DNA of 6,516 nucleotides, taken from contig JBFWVF010000026.1 in assembly GCA_050246875.1 (NCBI GenBank), positions 1-6,516 of the forward strand, given 5' to 3'. Made by a program: the position numbers and the translations under genes. This DNA is from SHWB01 sp050246875 (GTDB lineage: Bacteria; Pseudomonadota; Alphaproteobacteria; UBA6615). Under the pieces are notes generated by a model. It made no database searches. It worked only from the letters and a program-made list of their open reading frames with translations, and had not been told where the DNA came from. How positions within the stretch are numbered: the stretch's first letter is position 1; each line of letters begins with the position of its first letter. This document shows, piece by piece, positions 1 to 5,294 of the stretch.

Positions 1-50
1 ACGATTCACCACAGCGCTCGCGGTTCCATCGGCTTCCTGTGACTACCGCA

Positions 51-131
51 GCCCAACAAGGCGCTGGAGCCGACGCTGCCCGGCGGTGATATCGTGGCGC
101 CGCGCAGCGCGGCTCAGCGCTGACGTTGGAC
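51..131 (+). other. attC recombination site of an integron gene cassette
   Basis: This site is recognised by the integron integrase as a folded single strand. The outer boxes are R'' GCCCAAC (51-57, RYYYAAC) and R' GTTGGAC (125-131, GTTRRRY). The inner arms pair almost completely: 61-65 with 116-120, 67-72 with 110-115, and 74-79 with 104-109. This leaves exactly two unpaired bases on the left arm (G66 and A73), as expected for the extrahelical bases that orient attC recombination. A further 5-bp stem (81-85 with 98-102) closes the terminal structure. The 81-bp length is within the usual 55-140. The layout (AACAA after the left box, AGCCGACGC in the left arm, GCGGCT in the right) resembles classical resistance-cassette attC sites. 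It should mark the 3' end of a preceding cassette, mostly outside the window, and the insertion point of the tautomerase cassette. Confidence 0.9.
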
Positions 132-599
132 CGACTCAACCAAGACATACCAATGCCAAGCGTCTTCATCGAGGTACGTCGCAGGCTCACCCCTCAGCAG
201 GAAGTAGCGATCATGGACGCTGTTCACGACGCACTGATTGAGGCGTTCAAGATTCTCCCAGACGACAAGAACGTGCGCCTTGTCGCACATGAGCCGCATC
301 GGTTCGCATGCCCGCCGGCGCGAAGTCAGCCGGAATCCTACGTGCATGTAAGTATCGATTGCTTCGCGGGTCGCTCCCTCGATGCGAAGCGGGCGCTCTA
401 CACGGCCATCGTGCGCAACCTCGAAGGGCTGGGTACCCCTCGCGACCACGTGAAGATCCTGTTGCGGGAGATTCCTCGAGAGAACTGGGGTATTCGTGGC
501 GGGCAGGCTGGATGTGACGTGGACCTCGGATTCAAGGTCGACGTGTAGCTACCTCCATTGGCTCATTTTCGCACAGCGGTCTAACAGTAAGAGGGGACG
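126..599 (+). mobile_element. Integron gene cassette carrying a tautomerase gene (3' boundary degenerate)
   Basis: By the integron rule that cutting occurs between G and TT of the R' box, the cassette starts at 126, inside GTTGGAC. It contains one gene in the same orientation (153-548) and should end at the next R' box. That box would be GTTCGGC at 599-605, which departs from GTTRRRY at one position. The left end is convincing. The right end is inferred, because the attC expected there is reduced to a short remnant. No integrase gene or attI site is visible, so this is either part of a larger array outside the window or an attC cluster lacking an integrase. Confidence 0.45.
153..548 (+). CDS. 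Tautomerase-superfamily protein (Tautomerase_2-like)
   Basis: A 131-residue protein of the 4-oxalocrotonate tautomerase/MIF superfamily, whose members use an N-terminal proline as catalytic base in keto-enol tautomerisation or related chemistry. The start was set at ATG 153 because it gives Met-Pro-Ser-Val-Phe-Ile, so Met removal exposes Pro-1. A TTG at 126 in the same frame would bury the proline and lies inside the attC R' box. Family-like features are the first strand (PSVFIEVRRRLTPQQ), the helix around MDAVHDALIEAF (21-32), the second unit (VHVSIDCFAGRSLDAKRALY, 64-83) and the C-terminal PRENWGIRGGQAG (108-120). The length fits the long single-chain subgroup. There is no clear Shine-Dalgarno sequence, which is common for cassette genes. 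The substrate cannot be told. Recognition is from remembered family pattern. Confidence 0.85.
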   Translation: MPSVFIEVRRRLTPQQEVAIMDAVHDALIEAFKILPDDKNVRLVAHEPHRFACPPARSQPESYVHVSIDCFAGRSLDAKRALYTAIVRNLEGLGTPRDHVKILLREIPRENWGIRGGQAGCDVDLGFKVDV

Positions 600-605
600 T
601 TCGGC
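579..605 (+). other. Collapsed attC-like remnant
   Basis: GTCTAAC (579-585) is a perfect R'' box (RYYYAAC), 30 nt after the tautomerase stop, where this cassette's own attC should start. The expected long inverted arms are absent. Instead, 13 nt later comes GTTCGGC (599-605), one mismatch from GTTRRRY. The next gene begins 25 nt from that box, nearly the spacing seen after the intact attC (28 nt). This could be an attC that lost its central stem by deletion, or a chance match. At 27 bp it is too short to be a working site. Confidence 0.35.
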
Positions 606-623
606 AGACGGCACATCACCTCC

Positions 624-1388
624 ATGATGAATGACCCAGACCTGCGAGCCCGGATCTCCAGCGCCGTCACCGATGCATTGCGGCCGCTCCCGGAGGTGTT
701 CGCCGGATGGGAGGGCGGCAGCGCGGCGTTTGAGGCGGTGGACGCCTATTCCGATATCGATCTGGAGTACTTGGTGTCCGACGAGGCGTCGTTCGAACAC
801 CTGTACGCGGCCGCGGAGGAAGCCCTCGCGACAGTGTCGCCTATCACGGCTTGTCACACACCGCTCAAGGGTCGCTACTACAAGCTGAGGGACGGCGGAG
901 ACTTTCTCCTGGTCGATCTGATCTTCTTCCGCGTCGGAGACGCGGACCGCCACCTCGAGGTCGAGCGACACGGCAGCAAGGTGCCGCTCTTCGACAAGGG
1001 AGAGTGGCTGCGCCCCACACCCCTCGATGCGGGAGCGCTAGCGAGTCAGCGCGATCGACGCTTCCGGGAGCTTCAGGCGTGGTTTCCCATGAGCCAGGTC
1101 TTCGTCCGCAAGGCGATTCTGCGTGGCCAGGATGCCGAGGCCGTGGGTGCGTTCTGGGCGTACACGTTGGGACCCTTGGTCGAACTCCTGCGCATGCGCT
1201 ACTGCCCAGTGCGCTGGGACTTTGGCGTGCGCTACGTTGATCGCGATTTGCCGCCGGCTGTGTACGACCGGTTCAGGGACTTGGCGTTCAGTCGGGACCT
1301 TGGTCACCTCGAAGTACAACTGGAGAGGGCCACCGCATGGGGTGCCGAGCTACTGCACGAGCTGGGGCCCGCCGAAGGGGCTCCTTGA
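624..1388 (+). CDS. Nucleotidyltransferase-fold protein, function unknown
   Basis: A 254-residue protein with an N-terminal minimal nucleotidyltransferase domain. The signature GGSAAF (31-36) is followed by DAYSDIDLEYL (40-50), supplying the two metal-binding aspartates (Asp44, Asp46). A third acidic strand, FLLVDLIFF, supplies Asp98. Such folds transfer a nucleotide to a small molecule, protein or RNA. The C-terminal half (about 120-254) is helical and tryptophan/arginine rich and I do not recognise it. The architecture is like aminoglycoside or lincosamide nucleotidyltransferases, some of which travel in integron cassettes, but nothing here shows an antibiotic substrate. ATG 624 is immediately followed by another ATG; either could be used, and no Shine-Dalgarno is present. 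Codon use is less GC-biased than in the genes to its right. No attC follows the stop. Confidence 0.75.
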   Translation: MMNDPDLRARISSAVTDALRPLPEVFAGWEGGSAAFEAVDAYSDIDLEYLVSDEASFEHLYAAAEEALATVSPITACHTPLKGRYYKLRDGGDFLLVDLIFFRVGDADRHLEVERHGSKVPLFDKGEWLRPTPLDAGALASQRDRRFRELQAWFPMSQVFVRKAILRGQDAEAVGAFWAYTLGPLVELLRMRYCPVRWDFGVRYVDRDLPPAVYDRFRDLAFSRDLGHLEVQLERATAWGAELLHELGPAEGAP

Positions 1389-1401
1389 GCAGGCCCAGCT
1401 C
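1359..1401. terminator. Possible bidirectional terminator hairpin between convergent genes
   Basis: An inverted repeat, GAGCTGGGGCC (1359-1369) with GGCCCAGCTC (1392-1401), forms about ten GC-rich pairs with one bulged G. It encloses a 22-nt loop that holds a small nested GCTC/GAGC hairpin (1380-1390). It straddles the end of the nucleotidyltransferase gene, upstream of the sigma factor's stop, where a shared terminator would sit. There is no T-tract on either side, so this is weak. Confidence 0.3.
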
Positions 1402-1416
1402 CCGGAACAAGGGGGA

Positions 1417-2331
1417 CTAGAGCACGCCGACGTGCATCGTCCGCAGACGTTCCGGGTCCCCCACGCCTTCGACGCGGACGATGCGATCGTTCGCGAACGC
1501 GAAGGTCACGACCCGCGCCATCCGGCCATGCGGCGCGAAGACGATGCCGACGGCCCCGTCGATGAGCGCCACCTGCGCGGAGCCCAGGCCGCGCGACAGC
1601 GCGAGCATCTGCCGCGCCCACCCCGAGGCGCCGCGAATCTCCCGCGGCTGCCCCACTTCGTGCGGCGGCACATCCACGCGCACGACGCCATCCGTTCGGG
1701 CCGGCGCGTCGATATGGAGCACCGCGTCCGGGTCGAGCACGGCCAGGAGTCCTTCCAGATCCCCCGCGCGGACGGCGTGCATGAAGGCATCAACGATCGC
1801 GCGCTGGCGCGCCAGGCCGTCGCCGCTGGGCGCCGGGGCTCCGCGGACACGCCGGCGGGCGCGGCTGGCAAGCTGCTTGGCGGCGGCCGGCGACCGCTCG
1901 AGGATCGGGCCCACCTCCGCGAACGGCAACCCGAAGAGATCATGCAGCACGAACGCCAGGCGTTCGGCCGGCGTCAGCCGGTTGAGCACGACGAGCAACG
2001 CGACGCCGACCGAATCCGCCAGCACGGCTTCTGCCTCGGGATTCGCGCCGACACCCTGCGTGACGCGCGGTTCGGCCATCGGCACGGCCATCGGTGCCTC
2101 GCGGCGCGACGTCCGCGCGCGCAGCATGTCCAGACACACGCGCCCGACCACCGTGGTCAGCCACGCTTCCAGATTCTCGACGGTGGACGTATCGCTCCGG
2201 TCGAAGCGCAGCCACGCTTCCTGCACGGCATCGTCAGCATCGCTGAGCGATCCCAGCATCCGGTAGGCGATGCCGCGCAGCCGTGCCCGGTTCGCCTCGA
2301 ATCGTTCCGTCAACCGATCGTCGTGGCCCAT
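1417..2331 (-). CDS. ECF sigma factor, ECF41/SigJ-like, with fused SnoaL-type C-terminal domain
   Basis: A 304-residue alternative sigma factor. Region sigma-2 (about 10-75) carries RMLGSLSDADDAVQEAWLRF and EAWLTTVVGRVCLDMLRAR. Region sigma-4 (about 108-160) carries LTPAERLAFVLHDLFGLPFAEV and the recognition helix SPAAAKQLASRARRRV. Residues about 175-300 look like a SnoaL/NTF2-type domain, the hallmark of ECF41 and related groups, where it replaces a separate anti-sigma factor. Conserved ECF41 linker and tail motifs are altered: PMAEP (84-88) for WLPEP, DGVVR (214-218) for DGGGK, and DPERL (292-296) for NPDKL. AGGTGA just before ATG 2331 serves as ribosome binding site. The divergent neighbour is a membrane protein rather than the usual carboxymuconolactone decarboxylase or oxidoreductase. 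A predicted ECF-type promoter at 2365-2392 reads into this gene, suggesting autoregulation. Confidence 0.9.
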   Translation of the reverse strand: MGHDDRLTERFEANRARLRGIAYRMLGSLSDADDAVQEAWLRFDRSDTSTVENLEAWLTTVVGRVCLDMLRARTSRREAPMAVPMAEPRVTQGVGANPEAEAVLADSVGVALLVVLNRLTPAERLAFVLHDLFGLPFAEVGPILERSPAAAKQLASRARRRVRGAPAPSGDGLARQRAIVDAFMHAVRAGDLEGLLAVLDPDAVLHIDAPARTDGVVRVDVPPHEVGQPREIRGASGWARQMLALSRGLGSAQVALIDGAVGIVFAPHGRMARVVTFAFANDRIVRVEGVGDPERLRTMHVGVL

Positions 2332-2358
2332 GTCACCTTTCGTCCCCGCGTTCCGTCA
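2331..2358 (+). promoter_or_regulatory. Predicted ECF41-type promoter for the DUF6223-like gene
   Basis: TGTCACC (2331-2337), a 16-bp spacer, then CGTCA (2354-2358). As I recall the published ECF41 consensus (TGTCACA, 16 bp, CGTC), the match is one base short of perfect with exact spacing. Transcription would start near 2365, giving a leader of about 45 nt that contains the ribosome binding site of the gene at 2410. The -35 element overlaps the start codon and ribosome binding site of the divergent sigma gene. Confidence 0.65.
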
Positions 2359-2364
2359 TATGCC

Positions 2365-2392
2365 TGACGAAGCTGCGGCACCGACGGTAACA
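2365..2392 (-). promoter_or_regulatory. Predicted ECF41-type promoter for the sigma factor gene
   Basis: Read on the minus strand: TGTTACC (2392-2386), a 16-bp spacer (2385-2370), then CGTCA (2369-2365). It differs from the facing plus-strand copy by one base in the -35 element and has identical spacing and -10. Initiation near 2358 would give a leader of about 27 nt before the sigma start codon. The two -10 elements are only 6 bp apart (TATGCC, 2359-2364). Confidence 0.6.
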
Positions 2393-2394
2393 GT

Positions 2395-2401
2395 GAAGGA
2401 G
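2395..2401 (+). promoter_or_regulatory. Ribosome binding site of the DUF6223-like gene
   Basis: GAAGGAG lies 8 nt before ATG 2410. It is the clearest Shine-Dalgarno sequence in the window and fixes the start of the membrane protein. Confidence 0.8.
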
Positions 2402-2409
2402 TACCCGCG

Positions 2410-2871
2410 ATGACACGAATTCTGGTGGTCGGACTGGCCGCGCTGGTGGTGGTCGCCGTGCTGGGCGCACTGGCGCATCTGGTGCTGACCGTTGCCGACC
2501 TCTCGGAGCCTGCCGCCACGACGGTCATGGGCGTGACGCCGCGACGGGCGTGGGCCACGACCGTGGCCGGAATCGCGCTGCTCGGCATCGCCGTCGGGGT
2601 TCTGGCGCTGGCCCGGCCCACGAGCCGCCTTGGCACCGGCTCCGGCCGGCTCGGGGCTGTGCTCGCCGTGCTGGCGGGCGTGACAGCGGTGGTCGGTGGC
2701 GGGCTGAACCTGGCGGTTGCGACAGGCGGCCCCGGCTCGGGCAATGGCGTGGTCGGCGCTGCCGGCGCGGTGGTCCTGGGCCTCGTCGCCATGGCCCTCG
2801 GTGGCTGCGCGCTGGCCCGTGCGGCCGGCGCGGTCACGGCCGCCGCGGACCTTGCACGCCCTGCGTCCTAG
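2410..2871 (+). CDS. Small four-helix membrane protein, DUF6223-like
   Basis: A 153-residue, very hydrophobic protein with four likely membrane helices: about 3-27, 48-67, 80-101 and 112-137. The segment GTGSGRLGAVLAVL (74-87) and the motif GGPGSGNGVVGAAGAV between helices 3 and 4 resemble the conserved GGPGTGNG core that I associate with DUF6223, a family of unknown function. Recognition is from memory and moderate. No enzymatic motif or cofactor site is visible. The start is well set by GAAGGAG at 2395. It is divergent from the ECF sigma factor and preceded by a predicted promoter for it, so it is the likely main target and may act in the same envelope or redox stress response. Its stop codon overlaps that of the convergent FmdB-like gene. 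Confidence 0.75.
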   Translation: MTRILVVGLAALVVVAVLGALAHLVLTVADLSEPAATTVMGVTPRRAWATTVAGIALLGIAVGVLALARPTSRLGTGSGRLGAVLAVLAGVTAVVGGGLNLAVATGGPGSGNGVVGAAGAVVLGLVAMALGGCALARAAGAVTAAADLARPAS

Positions 2872-3092
2872 CGATTCCGGAACGGCTTGCCGACGGGCAC
2901 CCAGCCGGCGCGCTCGATGCGGGCAGCTTCCTTCTGCGCGGCGGTGGGCACGGGCGCGCCGACCGAGAACATCGACATCTCCTTCTTGACGTCCGTGCCG
3001 CCGCACTGGGGGCACGCGGGCGTCTGGTCCCCTCGCACGAGGACCTCAAAAGTGTGTTTGCAGGCCTGGCAGGTGAAGTCGAAGAGCGGCAT
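2868..3092 (-). CDS. FmdB-family zinc-ribbon protein
   Basis: A 74-residue protein beginning MPLFDFTCQACKHTFEVLV, the standard opening of the FmdB regulatory-protein family (usually MPxYEYxCxxCGHxFE). Cys8-x-x-Cys11 and Cys27-Pro-Gln-Cys30 form the zinc ribbon, followed by the family-typical KKEMSMFSVG. The tail (about 50-74) is basic and aromatic and unassigned. FmdB was named for regulation of formamide/amide utilisation, but for most members the role is unknown; a DNA or protein contact role is inference. It is convergent with the DUF6223-like gene, the two stops sharing CTAG (2868-2871). A TACAAT hexamer ends 6 nt before the ATG and no Shine-Dalgarno is present, suggesting a leaderless mRNA. 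Confidence 0.88.
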   Translation of the reverse strand: MPLFDFTCQACKHTFEVLVRGDQTPACPQCGGTDVKKEMSMFSVGAPVPTAAQKEAARIERAGWVPVGKPFRNR

Positions 3093-3098
3093 GCGGGA

Positions 3099-3104
3099 AT
3101 TGTA
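3099..3104 (-). promoter_or_regulatory. -10 element of the FmdB-like gene (leaderless start)
   Basis: TACAAT on the minus strand, followed by TCCCGC and then ATG at 3092. With a start point about 7 nt after the -10, transcription would begin at the A of the start codon. No convincing -35 is seen 16-18 bp upstream. Confidence 0.5.
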
Positions 3105-3124
3105 GCCACTCCCGGCGCGCGATG

Positions 3125-3172
3125 CCGCCCCGGCCTGGACCAGGGCGGTCGCCCCGCCGCCGCCGGGCGGCG
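3125..3172 (-). terminator. Possible GC-rich terminator after the epimerase gene
   Basis: Two GC-only hairpins fill the gap downstream of the epimerase stop. One has arms 3158-3162 with 3168-3172. The other has arms 3125-3130 with 3143-3148 around a loop containing the near-palindrome CCTGGACCAGG. There is no T-tract, so intrinsic termination is uncertain; their position just upstream of a new promoter supports a transcript end here. Confidence 0.3.
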
Positions 3173-4114
3173 TCAGGCCTCGGCGAGCTGGCTCCGGTAC
3201 CAGGCCACGGTCCGCCGGAGGCCCTCGGCGAACGGCACGACCGGCTCGTAGCCGAGCAGGCGCCGGGCCTTGCCGATATCCGCCAGCGAGTCCCGCACGT
3301 CCCCCGCGCGCGCCGGGGCGAACGCCGGGGTCGCCGTCACGCCCATCTCCGTCGCAAGCGTCTGCAGCAGGTCCAGCAGCGACACGCGGTGGTTCGTCGC
3401 CAGGTTGATCACCTCGCCCGCCGCGTCCGGCGCCGCCACGGCCCGGAGCACGCCGTCCACGACGTTGGCGACGTAGGTGAAGTCCCGCGTCTGGCCGCCA
3501 TCGCCGTGCACGACCGGACGCGTGCCTGACGCGAGCGCGGTCACGAACAGCGAGATCACGCCCGAATACGGCGACCCGGGGTCCTGCCTCGGGCCGAACA
3601 CGTTGAAGTAGCGCGTGACGACGGTTTCCAGGCCGTAGAGCCGGTGGAACATCCGGCAGTACGTCTCCCCCGCCAGCTTCTGCAGCGCGTAGGGCGACAT
3701 CGGCGCCGTCGGCATCAGCTCGTCTTTCGGCAGGCCCGGCGTGCTGCCGTAGACGGACGACGACCCGGCAAAGACCAGCCGCTTCACACCGGCGTCGCGC
3801 GCGGCCACGAGCACATTCAGCGTGGCATCCACATTCGCGCGGTTCGTCATCAGCGGATCGGCGACCGACCGCGGCACGGACGGGATGGCCGCCTGGTGCA
3901 GCACGTAGTCGACCCCCTGCACGGCGGCGCGGGCGACGTCGAGATTCGCGAGGTCACCCTGCACGAACTCCACGCCGGCGACGTGCGCCAGGTTCGCGCG
4001 CTTGCCGGTCGAAAGGTCGTCCACGACGCGGACGTCGTCGCCGCGGGCGCGGAGCGCCTCGGTCAGATGAGATCCGATGAAACCGGCGCCGCCGGTGACG
4101 AGGTAGCGTGCCAT
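3173..4114 (-). CDS. NAD-dependent nucleotide-sugar epimerase (extended SDR)
   Basis: A 313-residue extended short-chain dehydrogenase/reductase. The N-terminal VTGGAGFIGSHL (6-17) is the NAD-binding glycine motif, with VVDDLSTG (30-37) at the end of the second strand. HQAAIPSVPRSVADP (73-87) and SSSVYG (118-123) lead to the catalytic Tyr142-x-x-x-Lys146. The substrate half has RYFNVFGPRQDP (168-179) and GDGGQTRDFTYV (204-215), typical of UDP-glucose or UDP-N-acetylglucosamine 4-epimerases, with some resemblance to the WbpP/TviC type. It probably supplies a C4-epimerised UDP-sugar for surface polysaccharide, but sugar choice cannot be read, and related dehydratases or decarboxylases are not excluded. 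It follows the amidohydrolase by 4 nt and should be co-transcribed with it. No strong ribosome binding site; translation may be coupled. Confidence 0.9.
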   Translation of the reverse strand: MARYLVTGGAGFIGSHLTEALRARGDDVRVVDDLSTGKRANLAHVAGVEFVQGDLANLDVARAAVQGVDYVLHQAAIPSVPRSVADPLMTNRANVDATLNVLVAARDAGVKRLVFAGSSSVYGSTPGLPKDELMPTAPMSPYALQKLAGETYCRMFHRLYGLETVVTRYFNVFGPRQDPGSPYSGVISLFVTALASGTRPVVHGDGGQTRDFTYVANVVDGVLRAVAAPDAAGEVINLATNHRVSLLDLLQTLATEMGVTATPAFAPARAGDVRDSLADIGKARRLLGYEPVVPFAEGLRRTVAWYRSQLAEA

Positions 4115-4118
4115 GCGG

Positions 4119-5285
4119 TCAGCGAGGGAATCCGTCCCGCGGCAGGCCGGGGATCAGGCGCAGCGCGTTCTGGTAGTAGAGCTTCCGGAGCACGGCGTCG
4201 GGCAGGCCCATGCCGTAGAGCTTCCAGAAGGCGTGATAGTCGCGGTAGTAGTCGAAGTACTCGTCGTTCGTCTCGAACGTCCGCCAGAAGTACGGATACT
4301 CGTCCGGCTGGTAGCTGTCCTTCCCGAAGACGATCCGGTCCTGATACTTCACGAAGAAGTCGTGCGCGGTGCGCGGCTGGCGGCCCAGCTCGGCGAGGAT
4401 GGCGCCCGTCTCCACGTGGACGTTCGGCATCTCGTCGAGCAGCTTCCCGAGCCGGCCGAGGTCGTTGGCGTGCCAGCCGAAGTGCGCGGCCACGAACGTC
4501 GTCTTCGGGTGGCGGCGGAACAGGTTGTTCCGCTCGGTCATCAGCTCCTCGAAGCGCGGGAACTGTCCCTCGGGCAGGCGCCGGTCACGGAAGAGCGCCA
4601 GCTCCAGCCATCGCTCGTTCCGGTTGTCGATCGGCTGGAAGAACTCCTGCGGCTCGGCGGTGTGGATGAGCACCGGGATCTTCAGGCGGGCGGCGGCCTC
4701 CCAGATCGGGTCGAGCTCGGGGTCGTCCACCTTGAGGCGCGTGCCGTCGGCCTTCTTCGCGCGGAGGCCGAACCCCTTCATCAGCTCACCGAGCCCCAGC
4801 GCGCCGGCCTTGACGTCCGCTTCAAGCTGACGCGCCATCCGCGCGCCGTAGCCGGGGCCGACGTCGTTGAAGTTCATGTTCGAGAACATGACCATCCGGT
4901 TCGCGTGCGGGCTCGCCTTGATTGCGGCGATGCCCTGCACCAGGCGGTCGCCGGTGGCGCCGGAGGCATTGACCAGGACACGCAGGTTCAGCCGGTCCAT
5001 CGCGCCGACGACAGTGTCGAACTGCGCGGCGCCGATGGGCACGGGCTGATGGCTGTGGATGTCGATGACGGGGTACTTCGCCTTCGGCACCGGGTGCTGT
5101 GCCGTGACGAGCGTGGTTCTCGGCTTGTAGTCGGTAATGGACGGCACCGGAAACTCGGGCGTCCGGTTGGCGCCGGGGCGATTGCCCAGCGCGCCGGCGC
5201 TCGGCGCCGGCTGCTGCGCCCGCACGCCGGTCAACAGCAGGCCGAGTCCGAGAGCGAGGGTGAGTGCGCGGAGCGTCGTTGTCAT
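4119..5285 (-). CDS. Secreted amidohydrolase (Amidohydro_2-type TIM barrel)
   Basis: A 388-residue metal-dependent hydrolase of the amidohydrolase superfamily. The N-terminus (1-23) is a signal peptide, with Arg6, a Leu/Gly/Ala core and a probable cut after VRA before QQ, so it acts outside the cytoplasmic membrane. Metal ligands expected for the barrel are present: DIHSH (His77, His79) on strand 1, VLIHTAEP (His208), AAHFG (His268) and FGKDSYQPDEYPYF (Asp323). The C-terminal LPDAVLRKLYYQNALRLIPG (361-380) is the usual helix closing Amidohydro_2 proteins. The substrate is unknown; relatives hydrolyse or decarboxylate small aromatic or cyclic compounds. The start at 5285 is supported by the signal peptide but lies only 10 nt from the rnpB 3' end, with no Shine-Dalgarno between. 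Confidence 0.9.
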   Translation of the reverse strand: MTTTLRALTLALGLGLLLTGVRAQQPAPSAGALGNRPGANRTPEFPVPSITDYKPRTTLVTAQHPVPKAKYPVIDIHSHQPVPIGAAQFDTVVGAMDRLNLRVLVNASGATGDRLVQGIAAIKASPHANRMVMFSNMNFNDVGPGYGARMARQLEADVKAGALGLGELMKGFGLRAKKADGTRLKVDDPELDPIWEAAARLKIPVLIHTAEPQEFFQPIDNRNERWLELALFRDRRLPEGQFPRFEELMTERNNLFRRHPKTTFVAAHFGWHANDLGRLGKLLDEMPNVHVETGAILAELGRQPRTAHDFFVKYQDRIVFGKDSYQPDEYPYFWRTFETNDEYFDYYRDYHAFWKLYGMGLPDAVLRKLYYQNALRLIPGLPRDGFPR

Positions 5286-5294
5286 GTCGTAAGT

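Noticed and set aside
1..42. A reading frame from the window edge ending in TGA at 40-42, possibly the end of the previous cassette's gene.
   Set aside because: Only 13 residues are visible and no homology can be judged; the position 9 nt before attC is suggestive but not enough for a gene call.
1389..1416. A second attC after the nucleotidyltransferase gene.
   Set aside because: No RYYYAAC/GTTRRRY pair with arms is found; only a GC-rich inverted repeat suited to a terminator is present.
1123..2367. A long plus-strand open frame (over 400 codons) opposite the sigma factor.
   Set aside because: It overlaps both the nucleotidyltransferase and the ECF sigma gene, is arginine-rich low-complexity, and is a typical shadow of GC-rich coding DNA.
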